Of a DNA stretch of 64,000 nucleotides, positions 47,534 through 58,795 are shown piece after piece. Origin of the DNA: Glaciecola sp. (GTDB taxonomy: Bacteria; Pseudomonadota; Gammaproteobacteria; Enterobacterales; Alteromonadaceae); assembly GCA_018623155.1 (NCBI GenBank), contig JAAZVZ010000001.1:124001-188000 (forward strand). The letters run 5' to 3'. The position numbers and the translations under genes were made by a program. How positions within the stretch are numbered: position 1 is the stretch's first letter; the number at the start of each line of letters is the position of its first letter. The notes beneath the pieces were generated by a model. The model saw only the letters and a program-made list of their open reading frames with translations. It did no database searches and was not told the origin of the DNA.

Positions 47534-49198
47534 TTATTGAGCGTCATCAAAATGGTGCTGTAAGAGCATCACAAAACTGCGCTTTTTCGCGTAGTTTTCC
47601 TGTAACAAGTTAAGTAATTTATAAAAAGGCGTAAGAGCCTTATCCTGGTCAACAAATTCATCATGGATTTCTTGTAATATTTCGATGATGTAGGAATAAC
47701 CTTTGTGCCCCTGATCAATATTACGTGTAATCAAATTGAGATAAAGTTTTAACGCTTGTTCATAAATACGTTCTTGTAAACATGCAAATGCCAAAATATG
47801 CAATTCTTCATTATTTAACTGGATTTTTTGGCTCAGAGCCAATGCTTCAGTAACCGGACCAAAATGCACATATAAGGAGAATAATAGCTTTTCCTGCCGA
47901 TGGGTGGGTTGTTTATGAATAATCGCACGTGCATGTGTCACTAACTCTGAACGGGAAACACCTTGTTGATTGACTAAAGCTTTGAGAAGGTCAATATCAA
48001 AGTTCTGAGCATATTGTTGTAACGCTAACTGCAGAGCATCCTCTGGTCTTCCTTGCAATTGATTCACTTTGATGAGCATCTGATTGATTCGCTGCAGATC
48101 TTGCGGCAAAGCATTGACTTTCATATCAAAAAGCAACGTTAATGCTTGGGTTAAATGCCCTTGATGAATCAAACCATTGGTCATTTCTATTTTACGATTC
48201 ATCGGCAAATGCGATGCCTTGGCATATTCAACCGCGTTTAAATAGTCTTCTTGCAATGCAAAATATACCGCGAGAGAAGAAGCCATCTGTTTGGTATGCA
48301 TCGCACCTGAAGCTTGGTCTACATTGACCTGATATTCTTTGCGTAGTACATCATAATATTGTTGATACAATTCATCTGATGCTTGTCGAAGAAACAATTG
48401 TCCAATATCACCCAAATCTACATAAAGATATTCATTGTAATAGAGGCTGATCAAATACTTAATTTTGGTCTGTTGCTCCGCTTCCCAGCGTTGGAACGTT
48501 TTGACATATTGCTGTTCAATTATGGTTTCCAAAGCAAAGCGATAACCACCTGAATCATCAACGCGCTCACAAATTTTATCATACCGAGCCAAAATAAACT
48601 CACAGGCATGCAATGCCGTAATATCAGGTAATTCGTCAATTAATGGATGGATAAGCGCAAGTTGATTTCGCGCTTTATCAAAATATTTGCGCACCAGTTC
48701 ATAGCGCCAGACATCTCGTAAAGGAAGCGCTTTGACCACCCATTTCCGCAATGTTTTGATATCAAATTTGCCAAAGGCAATGTCGGCTTTGGAGGCCCAA
48801 TGTTGGACGAGCTCTTTTTCTTGACAAATCAAATGGGCTAAAGCCGATTCCAGCTTATCTCTGGGCATCGTTTGTAGTAATGCAGTGATTTTGTCTTCAG
48901 AATCCCCTTGCATTAAGACGTTTAAATTTGTCTCAAAGGCATCGTGATGGAGTGCTACGGCGACACAATGGCGACAAAAATCAAACCCATCTGATTCAGG
49001 ACAAGAGCAGCTGCCGTCGTAACTTTGACTGAGAATATTTAAATTAACAGAATGGATATCTTGATCAGTGACTTGAGCCTGAATGCGGTCTCCGACTACT
49101 GAAATTTGCGTGATGGAACCGGCGGACAACAATGCTTGTCCGCTTACAAATGCATTTTTACCAGCAAGTCGTTGAATCAGAGCTATTCTGTCTGACAT
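47534..49198 (-). CDS. SWIM zinc-finger protein of unknown function
   Basis: A 554-residue protein with a SWIM finger at Cys64-x-Cys66-x8-Cys75-x-His77 (SCSCPESDGFDFCRHC), followed by about 450 residues of alpha-helical, TPR-like repeats (for example ALTLLFDMKVNALPQDLQRINQMLIKVNQLQGRPEDALQL, in parts). No signal peptide. SWIM fingers are thought to bind DNA or protein. Proteins of this layout are widespread but uncharacterised. It has its own promoter region in the AT-rich spacer upstream. Confidence 0.82.
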   Translation of the reverse strand: MSDRIALIQRLAGKNAFVSGQALLSAGSITQISVVGDRIQAQVTDQDIHSVNLNILSQSYDGSCSCPESDGFDFCRHCVAVALHHDAFETNLNVLMQGDSEDKITALLQTMPRDKLESALAHLICQEKELVQHWASKADIAFGKFDIKTLRKWVVKALPLRDVWRYELVRKYFDKARNQLALIHPLIDELPDITALHACEFILARYDKICERVDDSGGYRFALETIIEQQYVKTFQRWEAEQQTKIKYLISLYYNEYLYVDLGDIGQLFLRQASDELYQQYYDVLRKEYQVNVDQASGAMHTKQMASSLAVYFALQEDYLNAVEYAKASHLPMNRKIEMTNGLIHQGHLTQALTLLFDMKVNALPQDLQRINQMLIKVNQLQGRPEDALQLALQQYAQNFDIDLLKALVNQQGVSRSELVTHARAIIHKQPTHRQEKLLFSLYVHFGPVTEALALSQKIQLNNEELHILAFACLQERIYEQALKLYLNLITRNIDQGHKGYSYIIEILQEIHDEFVDQDKALTPFYKLLNLLQENYAKKRSFVMLLQHHFDDAQ

Positions 49199-49493
49199 AG
49201 CGACATCACAATCATAAGTTCGTTTATGGTTTCTAATAACTTCATAATTATTCAGTAATATTTCACATTTGTATCAATACATAAATTTAGTTTGATCATT
49301 ACTCTTTTATACTGACACAATCCCTTTAATTATCAATATTTTAAAACGTTTTTAATTTATTTTTATACTTTTGACTAATAAAAACATTAACGTATACAAA
49401 TATTCTGGCTTAACATTGAGAACCAAAATATGAAGCTACACATTTTTACTGCGATTTTGGTATGATAGAGAGGTTATCTTTTGAGTACAAATT
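49199..49493. other. AT-rich spacer (295 bases) between divergent genes
   Basis: No coding frame or RNA structure was seen. It should hold the divergent promoters of the SWIM-domain gene and ygiQ; no operator could be identified by eye. Confidence 0.6.
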
Positions 49494-51626
49494 ATGCCAG
49501 CCACCATTAAAGCCGACCGAGGTTTATTTTCTTACCCTAAATACTGGGCACATTGTTATGGCACCGCGCCATTTTTACCTATGTCTCGCGCAGAGATGGA
49601 CGAACTGGGATGGGATAGCTGTGACATTATTTTGATCACCGGCGATGCTTATGTTGACCATCCGAGTTTTGGTATGGCGATTATTGGTCGTTTACTCGAA
49701 GCGCATGGCTTCCGCGTCGGTATCATTGCCCAACCTGAATGGCACAGTAAAGAAGACTTTATGAAATTAGGCGAGCCGAATTTGTATTTTGGGGTGACTG
49801 CGGGCAATATGGATTCCATGATCAATCGCTACACAGCTGACAAAAAATTACGCCATGACGATGCGTACACGCCCAACAATAAAGGAGGCAAACGCCCTGA
49901 CCGCGCAGTCACTGTATATACCCAGCGGTGCAAAGAAGCCTACAAGCATATCCCAGTGATCATTGGGGGCATTGAAGCAAGTTTGCGTCGCATTGGGCAC
50001 TATGATTATTGGTCAGAAAAAATCCGTCGTTCGGTGATATTTGATGCTAAAGCGGATTTGTTGATGTTTGGAAACGCTGAACGTCCATTAATTGAGGTTA
50101 CCCACCGGCTGGCAGCGGGTGAAAATATCAAAGACATCAAAGACGTCAGAGGCACCGCCATCATTGTGAAAGACGCATTACCTGGTTGGGAAGGTGTGGA
50201 TTCGACCTCTTTGGATAAACCGGGCAAAATCGACGCCATACCTTCTCCATATATTATGGAGCCGGAGTGTCCCACCGATGCCGACACCAAAGCAGATGTG
50301 ACGCAAACCACCCAACCAATAACGATTGCACCTCCTACAAAACGCAAACCTTGGGAGAATGTTTACGTCAAACTACCCGCATTTGAAACGGTTCGAGATA
50401 ACAAGGTGTTATATGCGCATACCAGCCGTATTTTTCACCAAGAAACCAACCCGGGTTGTGCTCGTGCATTAATGCAGCGACACGGCGATCGACATGTTTG
50501 GCTTAACCCACCGGCTATGCCTTTAGAAACCGAGGAAATGGACGCAGTATTTGGCTTACCTTACCAACGTGTGCCACATCCTGTGTATGGCGATGCCAAA
50601 ATCCCAGCGTATGACATGATCAAATTCAGCGTCAATATTATGCGAGGCTGCTTTGGAGGCTGCACTTTCTGCAGTATTACCGAACATGAAGGCCGGATAA
50701 TTCAAAGTCGTTCAGAAGCCTCCATCCTGCAGGAAATTGAAGATATTCGCGATATGGTACCTGGCTTTACTGGCGTCATTTCTGATTTAGGTGGACCGAC
50801 GGCAAATATGTATCGCTTGCGTTGCAAATCGCCAAAAGCTGAAGCGACATGTCGCCGTCCCTCTTGTGTCTACCCAAGTATTTGTGCACACATGGACACG
50901 GACCATACTCCTACAATTAACCTTTATCGCAAAGCCCGCGATTTGCCAGGGATCAAAAAAATCCTCATTGCATCTGGTGTGCGTTATGATCTAGCTGTAG
51001 AAGATCCGAATTACGTCAAAGAACTGGCCAAATATCACGTTGGAGGCTATCTCAAAATCGCCCCAGAACACACAGAAGATGGTCCTTTATCGAAGATGAT
51101 GAAACCGGGCATGGGCAGTTATTATGAGTTTAAACGCTTATTTGACAAATTCTCTAAAGAGGCGGGCAAAGAACAATATTTGATTCCGTATTTTATCGCT
51201 TCTCACCCTGGCACCACCGATGAGGACATGTTGGAACTAGCGATTTGGCTCAAGGAAAATAAATTCAAACTTGACCAGGTACAGAACTTTTATCCCTCGC
51301 CAATGGCAACCGCCACGACTATGTATCACACTGAAGTGAACAGCCTGCGCAAAGTGACCAAGAATTCTGAAACCGTACCCAGTGCTAAAGGTGAAATCCA
51401 TCGTCGCCTACACAAAGCTATGTTGCGATACCACGACCCAAAAAACTTTGCTCAAATTCGCAAAGCGCTTATCAAAATGGGGCGTGGAGATTTGATTGGT
51501 CGAGGCCCTGAGCACCTAGTACCTCCTGAGTCACGCAATGAACGCCAGCAACGTGCAAAACCTGCCCGACGCGGAGGACGTGGTGTGACTAAACATACTA
51601 AAGCCCAGTTTGTTAAAGCGAGATAA
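49494..51626 (+). CDS. ygiQ: YgiQ-family radical SAM protein
   Basis: A 710-residue UPF0313/YgiQ protein. The N-terminal part is cobalamin-binding-like ([21 protein letters not shown]), and the radical SAM cluster motif is Cys386-x3-Cys390-x2-Cys393 in [11 protein letters not shown] second Cys group, [21 protein letters not shown], is typical of the family, and a basic tail ([12 protein letters not shown]-like) ends the protein. The reaction is unknown. The start is supported by its match to the conserved N-terminus; the ribosome-binding site is poor. Confidence 0.92.
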   Translation: MPATIKADRGLFSYPKYWAHCYGTAPFLPMSRAEMDELGWDSCDIILITGDAYVDHPSFGMAIIGRLLEAHGFRVGIIAQPEWHSKEDFMKLGEPNLYFGVTAGNMDSMINRYTADKKLRHDDAYTPNNKGGKRPDRAVTVYTQRCKEAYKHIPVIIGGIEASLRRIGHYDYWSEKIRRSVIFDAKADLLMFGNAERPLIEVTHRLAAGENIKDIKDVRGTAIIVKDALPGWEGVDSTSLDKPGKIDAIPSPYIMEPECPTDADTKADVTQTTQPITIAPPTKRKPWENVYVKLPAFETVRDNKVLYAHTSRIFHQETNPGCARALMQRHGDRHVWLNPPAMPLETEEMDAVFGLPYQRVPHPVYGDAKIPAYDMIKFSVNIMRGCFGGCTFCSITEHEGRIIQSRSEASILQEIEDIRDMVPGFTGVISDLGGPTANMYRLRCKSPKAEATCRRPSCVYPSICAHMDTDHTPTINLYRKARDLPGIKKILIASGVRYDLAVEDPNYVKELAKYHVGGYLKIAPEHTEDGPLSKMMKPGMGSYYEFKRLFDKFSKEAGKEQYLIPYFIASHPGTTDEDMLELAIWLKENKFKLDQVQNFYPSPMATATTMYHTEVNSLRKVTKNSETVPSAKGEIHRRLHKAMLRYHDPKNFAQIRKALIKMGRGDLIGRGPEHLVPPESRNERQQRAKPARRGGRGVTKHTKAQFVKAR

Positions 51627-51671
51627 TTGAACGCATTATAATCCAATTTATTCACTTAAAATCTGAGTCAA

Positions 51672-52679
51672 TCACGAGCCTGGGAAAGCATTCGCGTTTT
51701 TCAAACTTTCAAAGTCGTTAAAACGCACACCTTGCTGTTCCATTACTCTATTTACTTTGGCGCTGATCCACTGCCGGATATAAAATGGCTGGTTAGGCAC
51801 AAAATGGTGAATCGTATGTGTTTTGCCAAAGTTAAAACAGAACAAGTGAAATAGGCTAAACCACTTACTCGTAATGACATGTGTTTGCTGATGTAAATGA
51901 CTTACACCACCGTAGTAATGCATCGATGAAGTGACAAAGTTCAGCGACGTCGAACGAATGATATTGGGTAATACCAAGACCACCATCAAGAACTCAAATG
52001 CACTAATCACCGGACTGAACATTGCCGGAACATAAGTCTCGATTGGCAAAAATAAACCAAGCCCGTGATACCCAATCATAGTATAGAGTACAACAAAATA
52101 AGCGGTCGCGATTGGAAATGCTGCATGAAAAACTTTGCCAAAACTAAACCCTTTTATTTCTTTTTCATACGTTTTGCGGAACAAAATCAAGCCTAATAAA
52201 CCATCCGTAATGACCAGCAAGCGTTTAAAGGGGTTTTTAATACCATTTCCGACCAGACGTTCCTCCAAATCTTGTTCCGTACCGGAAACTTGATGATGAT
52301 GTAGGTGCATATGTCGTCTAAACCAAGGGTTGACTGTATTAGGGCGCATCAACCAAACAGTGAGCATCATAAAATTATGTATCAAAGGCATCTTGCTAAA
52401 GTATTGACGATGGATGAGGTCATGCTCCAATTCATGAGAAATAGAGGCAACCATCGCAATCAAGATAATGGCTAACCAAGCTGGCAAAATCTCATAATAA
52501 TACATACTGCCAAGTCCGAACATGGCACTGGCGGAAAATAAAAGAATCAGCATTCCGATAGTATTTTGATGTGACAAAAACGAATATCTGTCTCGCAATG
52601 CCTGTTCTTCAGACCGTATGGCTTGAATAATAATTTTCGTTTGTTCTCTGAGTTTGTTGCGCATGGGTACATTCGTCAT
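51672..52679 (-). CDS. Membrane fatty acid desaturase/hydroxylase family protein
   Basis: A 335-residue di-iron membrane enzyme. His boxes: HELEHDLIH (82-90), HMHLHHH (123-129), HLHQQTH and HTIHHFVP near the C-terminus. Hydrophobic segments lie at about 42-62, 66-80, 105-112, 165-200 and 215-245. The family inserts double bonds or hydroxyl groups into acyl chains or related lipids; the substrate is not readable. The gene stands alone, with the glmS region on its upstream side. Confidence 0.85.
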   Translation of the reverse strand: MTNVPMRNKLREQTKIIIQAIRSEEQALRDRYSFLSHQNTIGMLILLFSASAMFGLGSMYYYEILPAWLAIILIAMVASISHELEHDLIHRQYFSKMPLIHNFMMLTVWLMRPNTVNPWFRRHMHLHHHQVSGTEQDLEERLVGNGIKNPFKRLLVITDGLLGLILFRKTYEKEIKGFSFGKVFHAAFPIATAYFVVLYTMIGYHGLGLFLPIETYVPAMFSPVISAFEFLMVVLVLPNIIRSTSLNFVTSSMHYYGGVSHLHQQTHVITSKWFSLFHLFCFNFGKTHTIHHFVPNQPFYIRQWISAKVNRVMEQQGVRFNDFESLKNANAFPGS

Positions 52680-52783
52680 GACTGCCTTGCTCCAATATTC
52701 AATCAGTAATGGATAAATGTTTCTTATATAATTTTAACACTGTGTATAAGACATAATATAACTTTTTAGTCTGTATGATTTAA

Positions 52784-52885
52784 ATTAGAGATTTTTTTGC
52801 TGCGGTTATCGCCAAACCATTTGAAGTGCAAGACATTATAGAAGCACTGCAAATGGTTGGGATCGATTCTTGTATGGAGTATTGA
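52784..52885 (+). pseudogene. Remnant of a response-regulator receiver domain C-terminus
   Basis: An in-frame stretch without a start codon reads IRDFFAAVIAKPFEVQDI, then IEALQMVGIDSCMEY and stop. The hydrophobic strand followed by K-P-F and an amphipathic helix is the end of a CheY-like receiver domain, Lys being the conserved active-site residue. The rest of the gene is missing; an in-frame stop lies just upstream. It ends 2 bases from the glmS stop, so it is best read as debris of a deleted or rearranged regulator. Confidence 0.65.
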
Positions 52886-52887
52886 AG

Positions 52888-54720
52888 TTATTCGACAGTC
52901 ACTGACTTTGCCAAATTTCTTGGTTGGTCTACATCCGTGCCCTTAATGAGTGCGACATAATAAGACAGCAGCTGTAGTGGAATGGTATACACAATTGGTG
53001 CAATGGAAGCATGACAATGCGGTACCGGTACCACGCGCATTGTTTCATCTGACTCAAATCGCGCGTCCTTATCTGCAAAGACATACATAATACCGCCACG
53101 TGCACGTACTTCTTCGACGTTGGATTTAAGTTTTTCGAGTAATTCGTTGTTTGGTGCAACCACAATCACTGGCATTTCGTCATCAATCAATGCCAATGGA
53201 CCATGCTTTAGCTCTCCTGATGCATAAGCCTCTGCGTGAATATACGAGATTTCTTTAAGCTTTAATGCGCCTTCCATTGCAATCGGGTATTGCTCACCAC
53301 GCCCTAAGAACAATGAATGATGTTTATCCGCAAACTCTTCTGCCAAATCTTCAATGTCACTTGCCAAAGCCAAAGTTTCATCAAGTTTTGCAGGTAAACT
53401 TTGTAGGCCTGCAATGATGTCGGCTTTATCCGCATCCAGCATCCCGTTGTATTTGCCAAGTGCAAGCGTTAACAACAAAAATGCAGTGAGCTGAGTGGTA
53501 AAGGCTTTCGTCGATGCAACCCCAATTTCTGCACCTGCTTTGGTCATAAATGCCATATCTGACTCACGAACTAACGACGAGCCATCCACATTACAAATCG
53601 TCAAGCTAGACATATAACCCAGTTCTTGTGCTAGACGTAACGCAGCTAGGGTATCTGCCGTTTCGCCCGACTGAGAAATCGTCACCAACAAGCTGTTAGG
53701 TTGCACGACTGATTTGCGATAACGAAATTCTGATGCAATCTCGACATTACACGAGATATTAGCATACTGCTCAAGCCAGTAACGCGCCGTCATGCCCGCA
53801 TGATAAGACGTCCCGCACGCGATAATTTGTACGTGTTTGACTTTGCTTAGTAACACGTCTGACCCTTCACCAAAAATGCCTTCTATAGCACCCATGGCAT
53901 CCAAGCGCCCTGCTAATGCATTGCGCACAACAGTTGGCTGCTCATACGTCTCTTTAAGCATATAATGACGATACTGTCCTTTATCACCAGCATCGTGTTC
54001 TACATTGGATTCGATGATCTCTCGCTCAACCTGATTGCCATCTACATCATAAATCGTTATCGAGCGACGAGTGACTTCGGCCACATCACCTTCTTCTAAG
54101 AATATAAAGCGACGTGTTACCGGTAATAATGCCATTTGGTCGGATGCAATGAAGTTTTCACCAAGACCTAATCCAATGACTAAGGGCGAGCCTGAACGGG
54201 CGACAACCACCCGAGACGGATCAGCCTGATCCATAATGACTGTGCCGTATGCACCTTCAAATTTTTTGACCGCAGTTTGCACTGCCGCTAATAATGAATC
54301 ATGACTCTCCAATAACGCATGTACTGTATGTGCGATGGTTTCAGTATCTGTATCGGTCGCAATGGTATAACCTTGAGCAGAGAGCTCTTCACGCAACGCT
54401 TGAAAATTTTCAATAATCCCGTTGTGCACCACCGCGATACGAGATGAAGAGGTATGGGGATGGGCGTTGTTTTCGGTTACGCCGCCGTGCGTTGCCCAGC
54501 GAGTATGTGCGATTCCCGTAGAACCTTTAGTGTTGTCATCCGTGATCGCATCTGCAAGAGCCTGAACTTTGCCCGTACGTCTCACCCGAGTGAATTCGCC
54601 ACCCGCCGTCAACAATGCCACTCCAGCAGAGTCATACCCACGATATTCTAGGCGTTTTAATCCTTCTAACAAAATTTCCACTACGTTGCGTTCGGCAACA
54701 GCACCAACAATTCCACACAT
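52888..54720 (-). CDS. glmS: Glutamine-fructose-6-phosphate aminotransferase (isomerising)
   Basis: A 610-residue enzyme making glucosamine 6-phosphate. N-terminal glutamine amidotransferase domain with Cys2 as nucleophile ([12 protein letters not shown]) and [18 protein letters not shown]; two SIS domains with [31 protein letters not shown] and the end [15 protein letters not shown]. Full length. It follows a DeoR-type regulator gene by 2 bases and should share its promoter and operator. No glmS ribozyme-like leader is present, as expected outside Gram-positives. Confidence 0.97.
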   Translation of the reverse strand: MCGIVGAVAERNVVEILLEGLKRLEYRGYDSAGVALLTAGGEFTRVRRTGKVQALADAITDDNTKGSTGIAHTRWATHGGVTENNAHPHTSSSRIAVVHNGIIENFQALREELSAQGYTIATDTDTETIAHTVHALLESHDSLLAAVQTAVKKFEGAYGTVIMDQADPSRVVVARSGSPLVIGLGLGENFIASDQMALLPVTRRFIFLEEGDVAEVTRRSITIYDVDGNQVEREIIESNVEHDAGDKGQYRHYMLKETYEQPTVVRNALAGRLDAMGAIEGIFGEGSDVLLSKVKHVQIIACGTSYHAGMTARYWLEQYANISCNVEIASEFRYRKSVVQPNSLLVTISQSGETADTLAALRLAQELGYMSSLTICNVDGSSLVRESDMAFMTKAGAEIGVASTKAFTTQLTAFLLLTLALGKYNGMLDADKADIIAGLQSLPAKLDETLALASDIEDLAEEFADKHHSLFLGRGEQYPIAMEGALKLKEISYIHAEAYASGELKHGPLALIDDEMPVIVVAPNNELLEKLKSNVEEVRARGGIMYVFADKDARFESDETMRVVPVPHCHASIAPIVYTIPLQLLSYYVALIKGTDVDQPRNLAKSVTVE

Positions 54721-54722
54721 AA

Positions 54723-55478
54723 TTACTCTCCTTCTTCCGCTAATAACACTTGTACCTGATGAGTACGGATCTGCTTAACGGCTACATCTGCAATAAGGTT
54801 ATCGGTCACAAAATGTGAAATCTGTGACCATGCTAGTTCGATATTCGGCATTTTCTTATTTAATTTATCTGATTCAGCCATCAAAACAGTGTGTTCAGAC
54901 ACTTCTGACATGACTTGACTGAGTTTAGTTAATTCGTGAAACGTTGCAGTACCGGTTTCGACATCCACACCTGATGCCCCTACAAACGCCCACTCAAAAT
55001 TGTATGATGCAATCATTTTCTCTGACATTTGCCCTTGAAATGAATGCGAAACCGGATCCCAAGTCCCACCACACATCAATATCGTCGCATTATTACTGCG
55101 TTCTGTTAGCGCTGTGGCAATCGGTAACGAATTTGTCATAACGACAATGTCCGGTATTAGCTGCAAAAATGGTAACAGATGTGCTGTCGTCGAGCCGCTA
55201 TCAACAATTATTCGAGCACCAGGCTGAATAAGGCTAGCAGCGACCTTCGCAATGGCTTGTTTTACTGTAGAGTGAGGTTGTGTTGCTGAGGATTTTTCAG
55301 GAACTAAAACGGCCCCACCGTGTGTACGGATACAAATTCTATCCCGCTCAAGCTGTGACAAATACTTTCGAATCGAAACCTCAGAAATACCCAATAACTC
55401 TGACAAGCCTGAAACGGATACAGATTCATGCTTAAAAAGCTGTTTTTTGATTAAATTACGATTATCAGCGACGGCCAT
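54723..55478 (-). CDS. DeoR-family regulator upstream of glmS
   Basis: A 251-residue DeoR-family repressor. Winged [27 protein letters not shown] with [13 protein letters not shown]; sensor domain with [25 protein letters not shown] and [13 protein letters not shown]. Immediate linkage to glmS suggests control of hexosamine synthesis, with an amino-sugar phosphate as effector (inference). A perfect 10-bp inverted repeat just upstream is the probable operator, making it autoregulatory. Confidence 0.9.
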   Translation of the reverse strand: MAVADNRNLIKKQLFKHESVSVSGLSELLGISEVSIRKYLSQLERDRICIRTHGGAVLVPEKSSATQPHSTVKQAIAKVAASLIQPGARIIVDSGSTTAHLLPFLQLIPDIVVMTNSLPIATALTERSNNATILMCGGTWDPVSHSFQGQMSEKMIASYNFEWAFVGASGVDVETGTATFHELTKLSQVMSEVSEHTVLMAESDKLNKKMPNIELAWSQISHFVTDNLIADVAVKQIRTHQVQVLLAEEGE

Positions 55479-55493
55479 GGCACATTTAAATTT

Positions 55494-55532
55494 CGAAACG
55501 AAACTTAATTATACGCAATAAATTTCGTTTCG
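55494..55532. promoter_or_regulatory. Inverted-repeat operator upstream of the DeoR-glmS operon
   Basis: CGAAACGAAA (55494-55503) and its exact reverse complement TTTCGTTTCG (55523-55532) are 19 bases apart. Repeated CGAAA units are typical of DeoR/AgaR-type operators. The left arm is 15 bases upstream of the regulator start. Confidence 0.75.
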
Positions 55533-55629
55533 CAATTATCTTATTCTAATCCTTTTTCTTAATAGGTGATTTGAACAACAGTTCAAAGCTTGCGACAATA
55601 TACTTTTAAAATAACATGTCTTAATTTTA

Positions 55630-56478
55630 ATGACCTCATCCATCCCCTCTCATTGGTTATGTCCCGCATGCCAACTCCCACTTAGACAAACAGAGCAAAC
55701 CTTAGGATGTGACAACCAGCATCAATATGATGTAGCCAAACAGGGATATGTGAACTTGCACCTTGTGCAACACAAAAAAAGCAAACACCCTGGTGATTCA
55801 CCTGAGATGGTCACCGCGCGGCGGTCGTTTTTATCTCAAGGACATTATCAGCCTCTGGCAGAACATCTTAGCCAATTAATCGCGCATCACCATGCAATCA
55901 CGGATATGAGTCTTTTTGATGCAGGCTGCGGAGAAGGATATTACGTTTCAACACTACGTGGGCTACTGCAAACGTTATACCCTGAAGCGACATATTCTGG
56001 GATTGACATTGCCAAATCAGCTGTTGCAAAAGCTGCTAAGCGATTATCAGACGGTCACTTTGCCGTTGCAAGTACGTTTGCCATCCCTGTCGCGTCACAC
56101 GTTAAGTCGATAGCCATTCAAATCTTCGCACCTTCATCTGCAGCAGAAATACATCGCATATTGGCTGATGATGGTATTTGGATCACAGTTGACCCCGCGC
56201 AAGACCACTTATTCGAGCTCAAAGAGTGCGTCTATGATGCGCCGGCAAGGCATGAAATTGATAAAAGTTGTCCAGAGGGATTCGAGTTACTAAAAACAGA
56301 AACTTTGAAATTTGCGATCGATGTACAAAAACACCCAAATACCCGTGAAGCGCTATTACAAATGACGCCATTTTACTGGAGCATTTCAGAAGAGAAACGC
56401 GCGCTACTGACCAAACGACTGAGGCAAGCACACGCACATTTTCATATCAAAGTCATGCGAAAAACCGCTGACAAATAA
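55630..56478 (+). CDS. rlmA: 23S rRNA (guanine-745-N1)-methyltransferase RlmA
   Basis: A 282-residue methyltransferase. The N-terminal zinc finger has Cys11, Cys14, Cys27 and His31 (CPAC and CDNQH). The linker YDVAKQGYVNLHLVQHKKSKHPGDSPEMV (quoted in pieces: KQGYVNLHLVQ, HPGDSPEM) and SAM motif DAGCGEGYY follow, as in E. coli RlmA. It methylates G745 in helix 35 of 23S rRNA. Its stop abuts the glmU stop with no base between. Confidence 0.93.
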   Translation: MTSSIPSHWLCPACQLPLRQTEQTLGCDNQHQYDVAKQGYVNLHLVQHKKSKHPGDSPEMVTARRSFLSQGHYQPLAEHLSQLIAHHHAITDMSLFDAGCGEGYYVSTLRGLLQTLYPEATYSGIDIAKSAVAKAAKRLSDGHFAVASTFAIPVASHVKSIAIQIFAPSSAAEIHRILADDGIWITVDPAQDHLFELKECVYDAPARHEIDKSCPEGFELLKTETLKFAIDVQKHPNTREALLQMTPFYWSISEEKRALLTKRLRQAHAHFHIKVMRKTADK

Positions 56479-57837
56479 CTACTTTTTAGTAGGCCGTTCC
56501 CATCCGCTCAAATTGCGTTGTTTGGCTCGTGCAATGGCTAATTCGCCATCTAGGACAGTTTTAGTTAGGACCGAACCCGCTCCTACCGTCGCCTGTTCAC
56601 CAATTTCAACAGGTGCCACCAAGGATGAATTCGAACCAATAAATGCGCCATCACCAATAACGGTTTTGGATTTGTTGACGCCATCATAGTTACAGGTAAT
56701 GGTTCCAGCCCCGATATTTGCCCCTTCACCTACTGTTGTGTCACCAAGATAAGTCAAATGATTGGCTTTAGAACCTTTGCCAAGATACGTTTTTTTCATC
56801 TCAACAAAGTTACCTACTTTCGCGCCTTGAGCCATCTCTGCACCTGGTCGTAAGCGTGCATATGGTCCGACTTGGCAGTATTCACCTACGATCGCTTCTT
56901 GCACAATACTAAAGGCTTCGATGACTGCACCATCCGCGATACGACAATTTTGTAACACACAGTTAGGCCCGATTTGCACGTTATTGCCAAGAACCACATC
57001 CCCTTCAAAAACGCAGTTCACATCTATAAACACATCGTTACCAACAGTTAAGGAACCGCGGACATCGAAGCGACATGGATCGGCAAGTGATGCACCATTA
57101 AGCATTGCCATTTCTGCTTGCTCATGCTGATAGGCACACTCTAATTTTGCTAGCTGGACACGGTTATTGACACCTTCCACTTCAACCGGGGTATCTGGAT
57201 GTGCGGCCCTAATTTGTTTGCCTTCATCGGCGGCCATCGCAATGACATCCGTCAAATAAAACTCACCTTGTGCATTGTCATTATTCAGCTGTCCTAACCA
57301 ACGTTTGAGATCAGCTCCGCCCATCACCATCATCCCGGTATTGATTTCAGTAATCGCTCGTTGTGCATCACTTGCATCTTTATGCTCAACAATCGCGGTA
57401 ATATTTTCACCGTCACGAATGATACGCCCCATGCCCGTCGGGTCGTCCAAATGCACGGTTAACAAGGCCAAATCTGCTGATGCTTTGGCCTCTAACAATC
57501 TACCCAATGTGGTGGCTTTGATCAGTGGCGCATCACCAACCAAAATAAGCACATCAGCATCATCAGCGATATGGGGTATTGCTTGTTGTACGGCATGACC
57601 GGTACCAAGTTGCTCAGCTTGCAAACACCAGTTCAAATTATCGTGCTTAACGGCAGCTTGTAACTGTTCTGCACCATGACCATAAACGAGATTGACTTGT
57701 TCTGCACCTAAGCTATCCACAGTATCAATGATGTGTTGAACCATAGCTTTGCCGCCAATCGGATGCAGGACCTTAGGGAGAGATGATTTCATGCGCGTGC
57801 CTTTCCCGGCCGCAAGGATGACTACTGATAATGACAT
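56479..57837 (-). CDS. glmU: Bifunctional GlmU (GlcNAc-1-P uridyltransferase / GlcN-1-P acetyltransferase)
   Basis: A 452-residue enzyme of the UDP-GlcNAc pathway. The pyrophosphorylase domain starts [26 protein letters not shown] and includes EINTGMMV and GEFYLTDV; the C-terminal left-handed beta-helix includes [23 protein letters not shown] (in parts) and NYDGVNK with the acetyl-transfer residues. The ATG at 57837 is preferred over 57867 because it fits the family start and follows AAGGA. glmS of the same pathway is 2 kb away. Confidence 0.95.
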   Translation of the reverse strand: MSLSVVILAAGKGTRMKSSLPKVLHPIGGKAMVQHIIDTVDSLGAEQVNLVYGHGAEQLQAAVKHDNLNWCLQAEQLGTGHAVQQAIPHIADDADVLILVGDAPLIKATTLGRLLEAKASADLALLTVHLDDPTGMGRIIRDGENITAIVEHKDASDAQRAITEINTGMMVMGGADLKRWLGQLNNDNAQGEFYLTDVIAMAADEGKQIRAAHPDTPVEVEGVNNRVQLAKLECAYQHEQAEMAMLNGASLADPCRFDVRGSLTVGNDVFIDVNCVFEGDVVLGNNVQIGPNCVLQNCRIADGAVIEAFSIVQEAIVGEYCQVGPYARLRPGAEMAQGAKVGNFVEMKKTYLGKGSKANHLTYLGDTTVGEGANIGAGTITCNYDGVNKSKTVIGDGAFIGSNSSLVAPVEIGEQATVGAGSVLTKTVLDGELAIARAKQRNLSGWERPTKK

Positions 57838-57906
57838 TCTTGTCTGTTCCTTTTGTCTAAGTTGCAATAGTGTAGCGAAAAGCGAAGGATGTGTAAAAGT
57901 AGAAAA

Positions 57907-58791
57907 TTATTTTGAGTTGAGCCATTGCCATGCCCGATCAAACCCACCGCTCGTTAGCATCACTCCTAGCAAGATGATCACTGCGCCCAGAAGCATTAAA
58001 TGAGATATCGTTTCATTCAACAGCCACCAGCCCCAAATCAGACCAAACACGGGGACAATATACCCAACATATATCGCTTTGGAGGCACCAATTTTGCCAA
58101 TCAAATCAAAATACATCATATACGCAATCCCTGTACACACCACCGCCAAAAACAACACGGCTCCCCATGCTTCCAACGATGGCATGGTAGTGACAGGGTA
58201 CATGACAACCAAAGGCAATAACACAACCGCTGACACTAACTGTGACCCAGCCGCTACAGCAAGTGGCTTCGCACCGGTTAAGTACTTTTTGAAATAACAA
58301 ATCGCAACGCCATAACAGAAGGTTGCAATCAGACAAGCAAACACTGGCATTAAGGTAACGCCTTTTAAGTTAAGTGATTCATAGCTAAGTAAGTACACAC
58401 CAACCACGCCGCAAGCAAAGCCTATTTTTGCCGCATGTGAAATTGTTTCACGCAACCACAGCCAAGCCAATAACGCACCAAATATACCTGCGGTTCCGTT
58501 TAACAGGGCAGTGAGAGCAGAGGGCAAATGCAACGACCCATAAGCAAAAAAACAAAATGGAATCGCTGTATTTAATAAACCAACCACAATCACATGACGC
58601 CAATGAGTAAACATCTCAGACGTTTGTTTGAACCAGACCACAAATGGCAACAATATTAGTGCGGCAAGCAAAGCGCGTATCTCGACCATGACAAAGATTC
58701 CAAACTCAGGGGCTGCAATGCGCATCAACATGAAAGACGCACCCCAAATAGCGCCTAATACAATTAATTCAACAAAATCCTTGAATGGCAT
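57907..58791 (-). CDS. EamA/DMT-family transporter
   Basis: A 294-residue drug/metabolite transporter with ten membrane helices arranged as two EamA repeats: FVELIVLGAIWGASFMLMRIAAPEFG opens the first (quoted as LGAIWGASFML) and FACLIATFCYGVAICYF the second. The frame opens at 58863 inside ogt; the ATG at 58791 starts the typical EamA sequence and follows the ogt stop by 4 bases, so translation is probably coupled. Substrate unknown. Confidence 0.83.
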   Translation of the reverse strand: MPFKDFVELIVLGAIWGASFMLMRIAAPEFGIFVMVEIRALLAALILLPFVVWFKQTSEMFTHWRHVIVVGLLNTAIPFCFFAYGSLHLPSALTALLNGTAGIFGALLAWLWLRETISHAAKIGFACGVVGVYLLSYESLNLKGVTLMPVFACLIATFCYGVAICYFKKYLTGAKPLAVAAGSQLVSAVVLLPLVVMYPVTTMPSLEAWGAVLFLAVVCTGIAYMMYFDLIGKIGASKAIYVGYIVPVFGLIWGWWLLNETISHLMLLGAVIILLGVMLTSGGFDRAWQWLNSK

Positions 58792-58795
58792 GAAT

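Noticed and set aside
54720-54760. glmS ribozyme or riboswitch
   Set aside because: The glmS start is 2 bases from the upstream gene, leaving no leader; this RNA is known from Gram-positive lineages.
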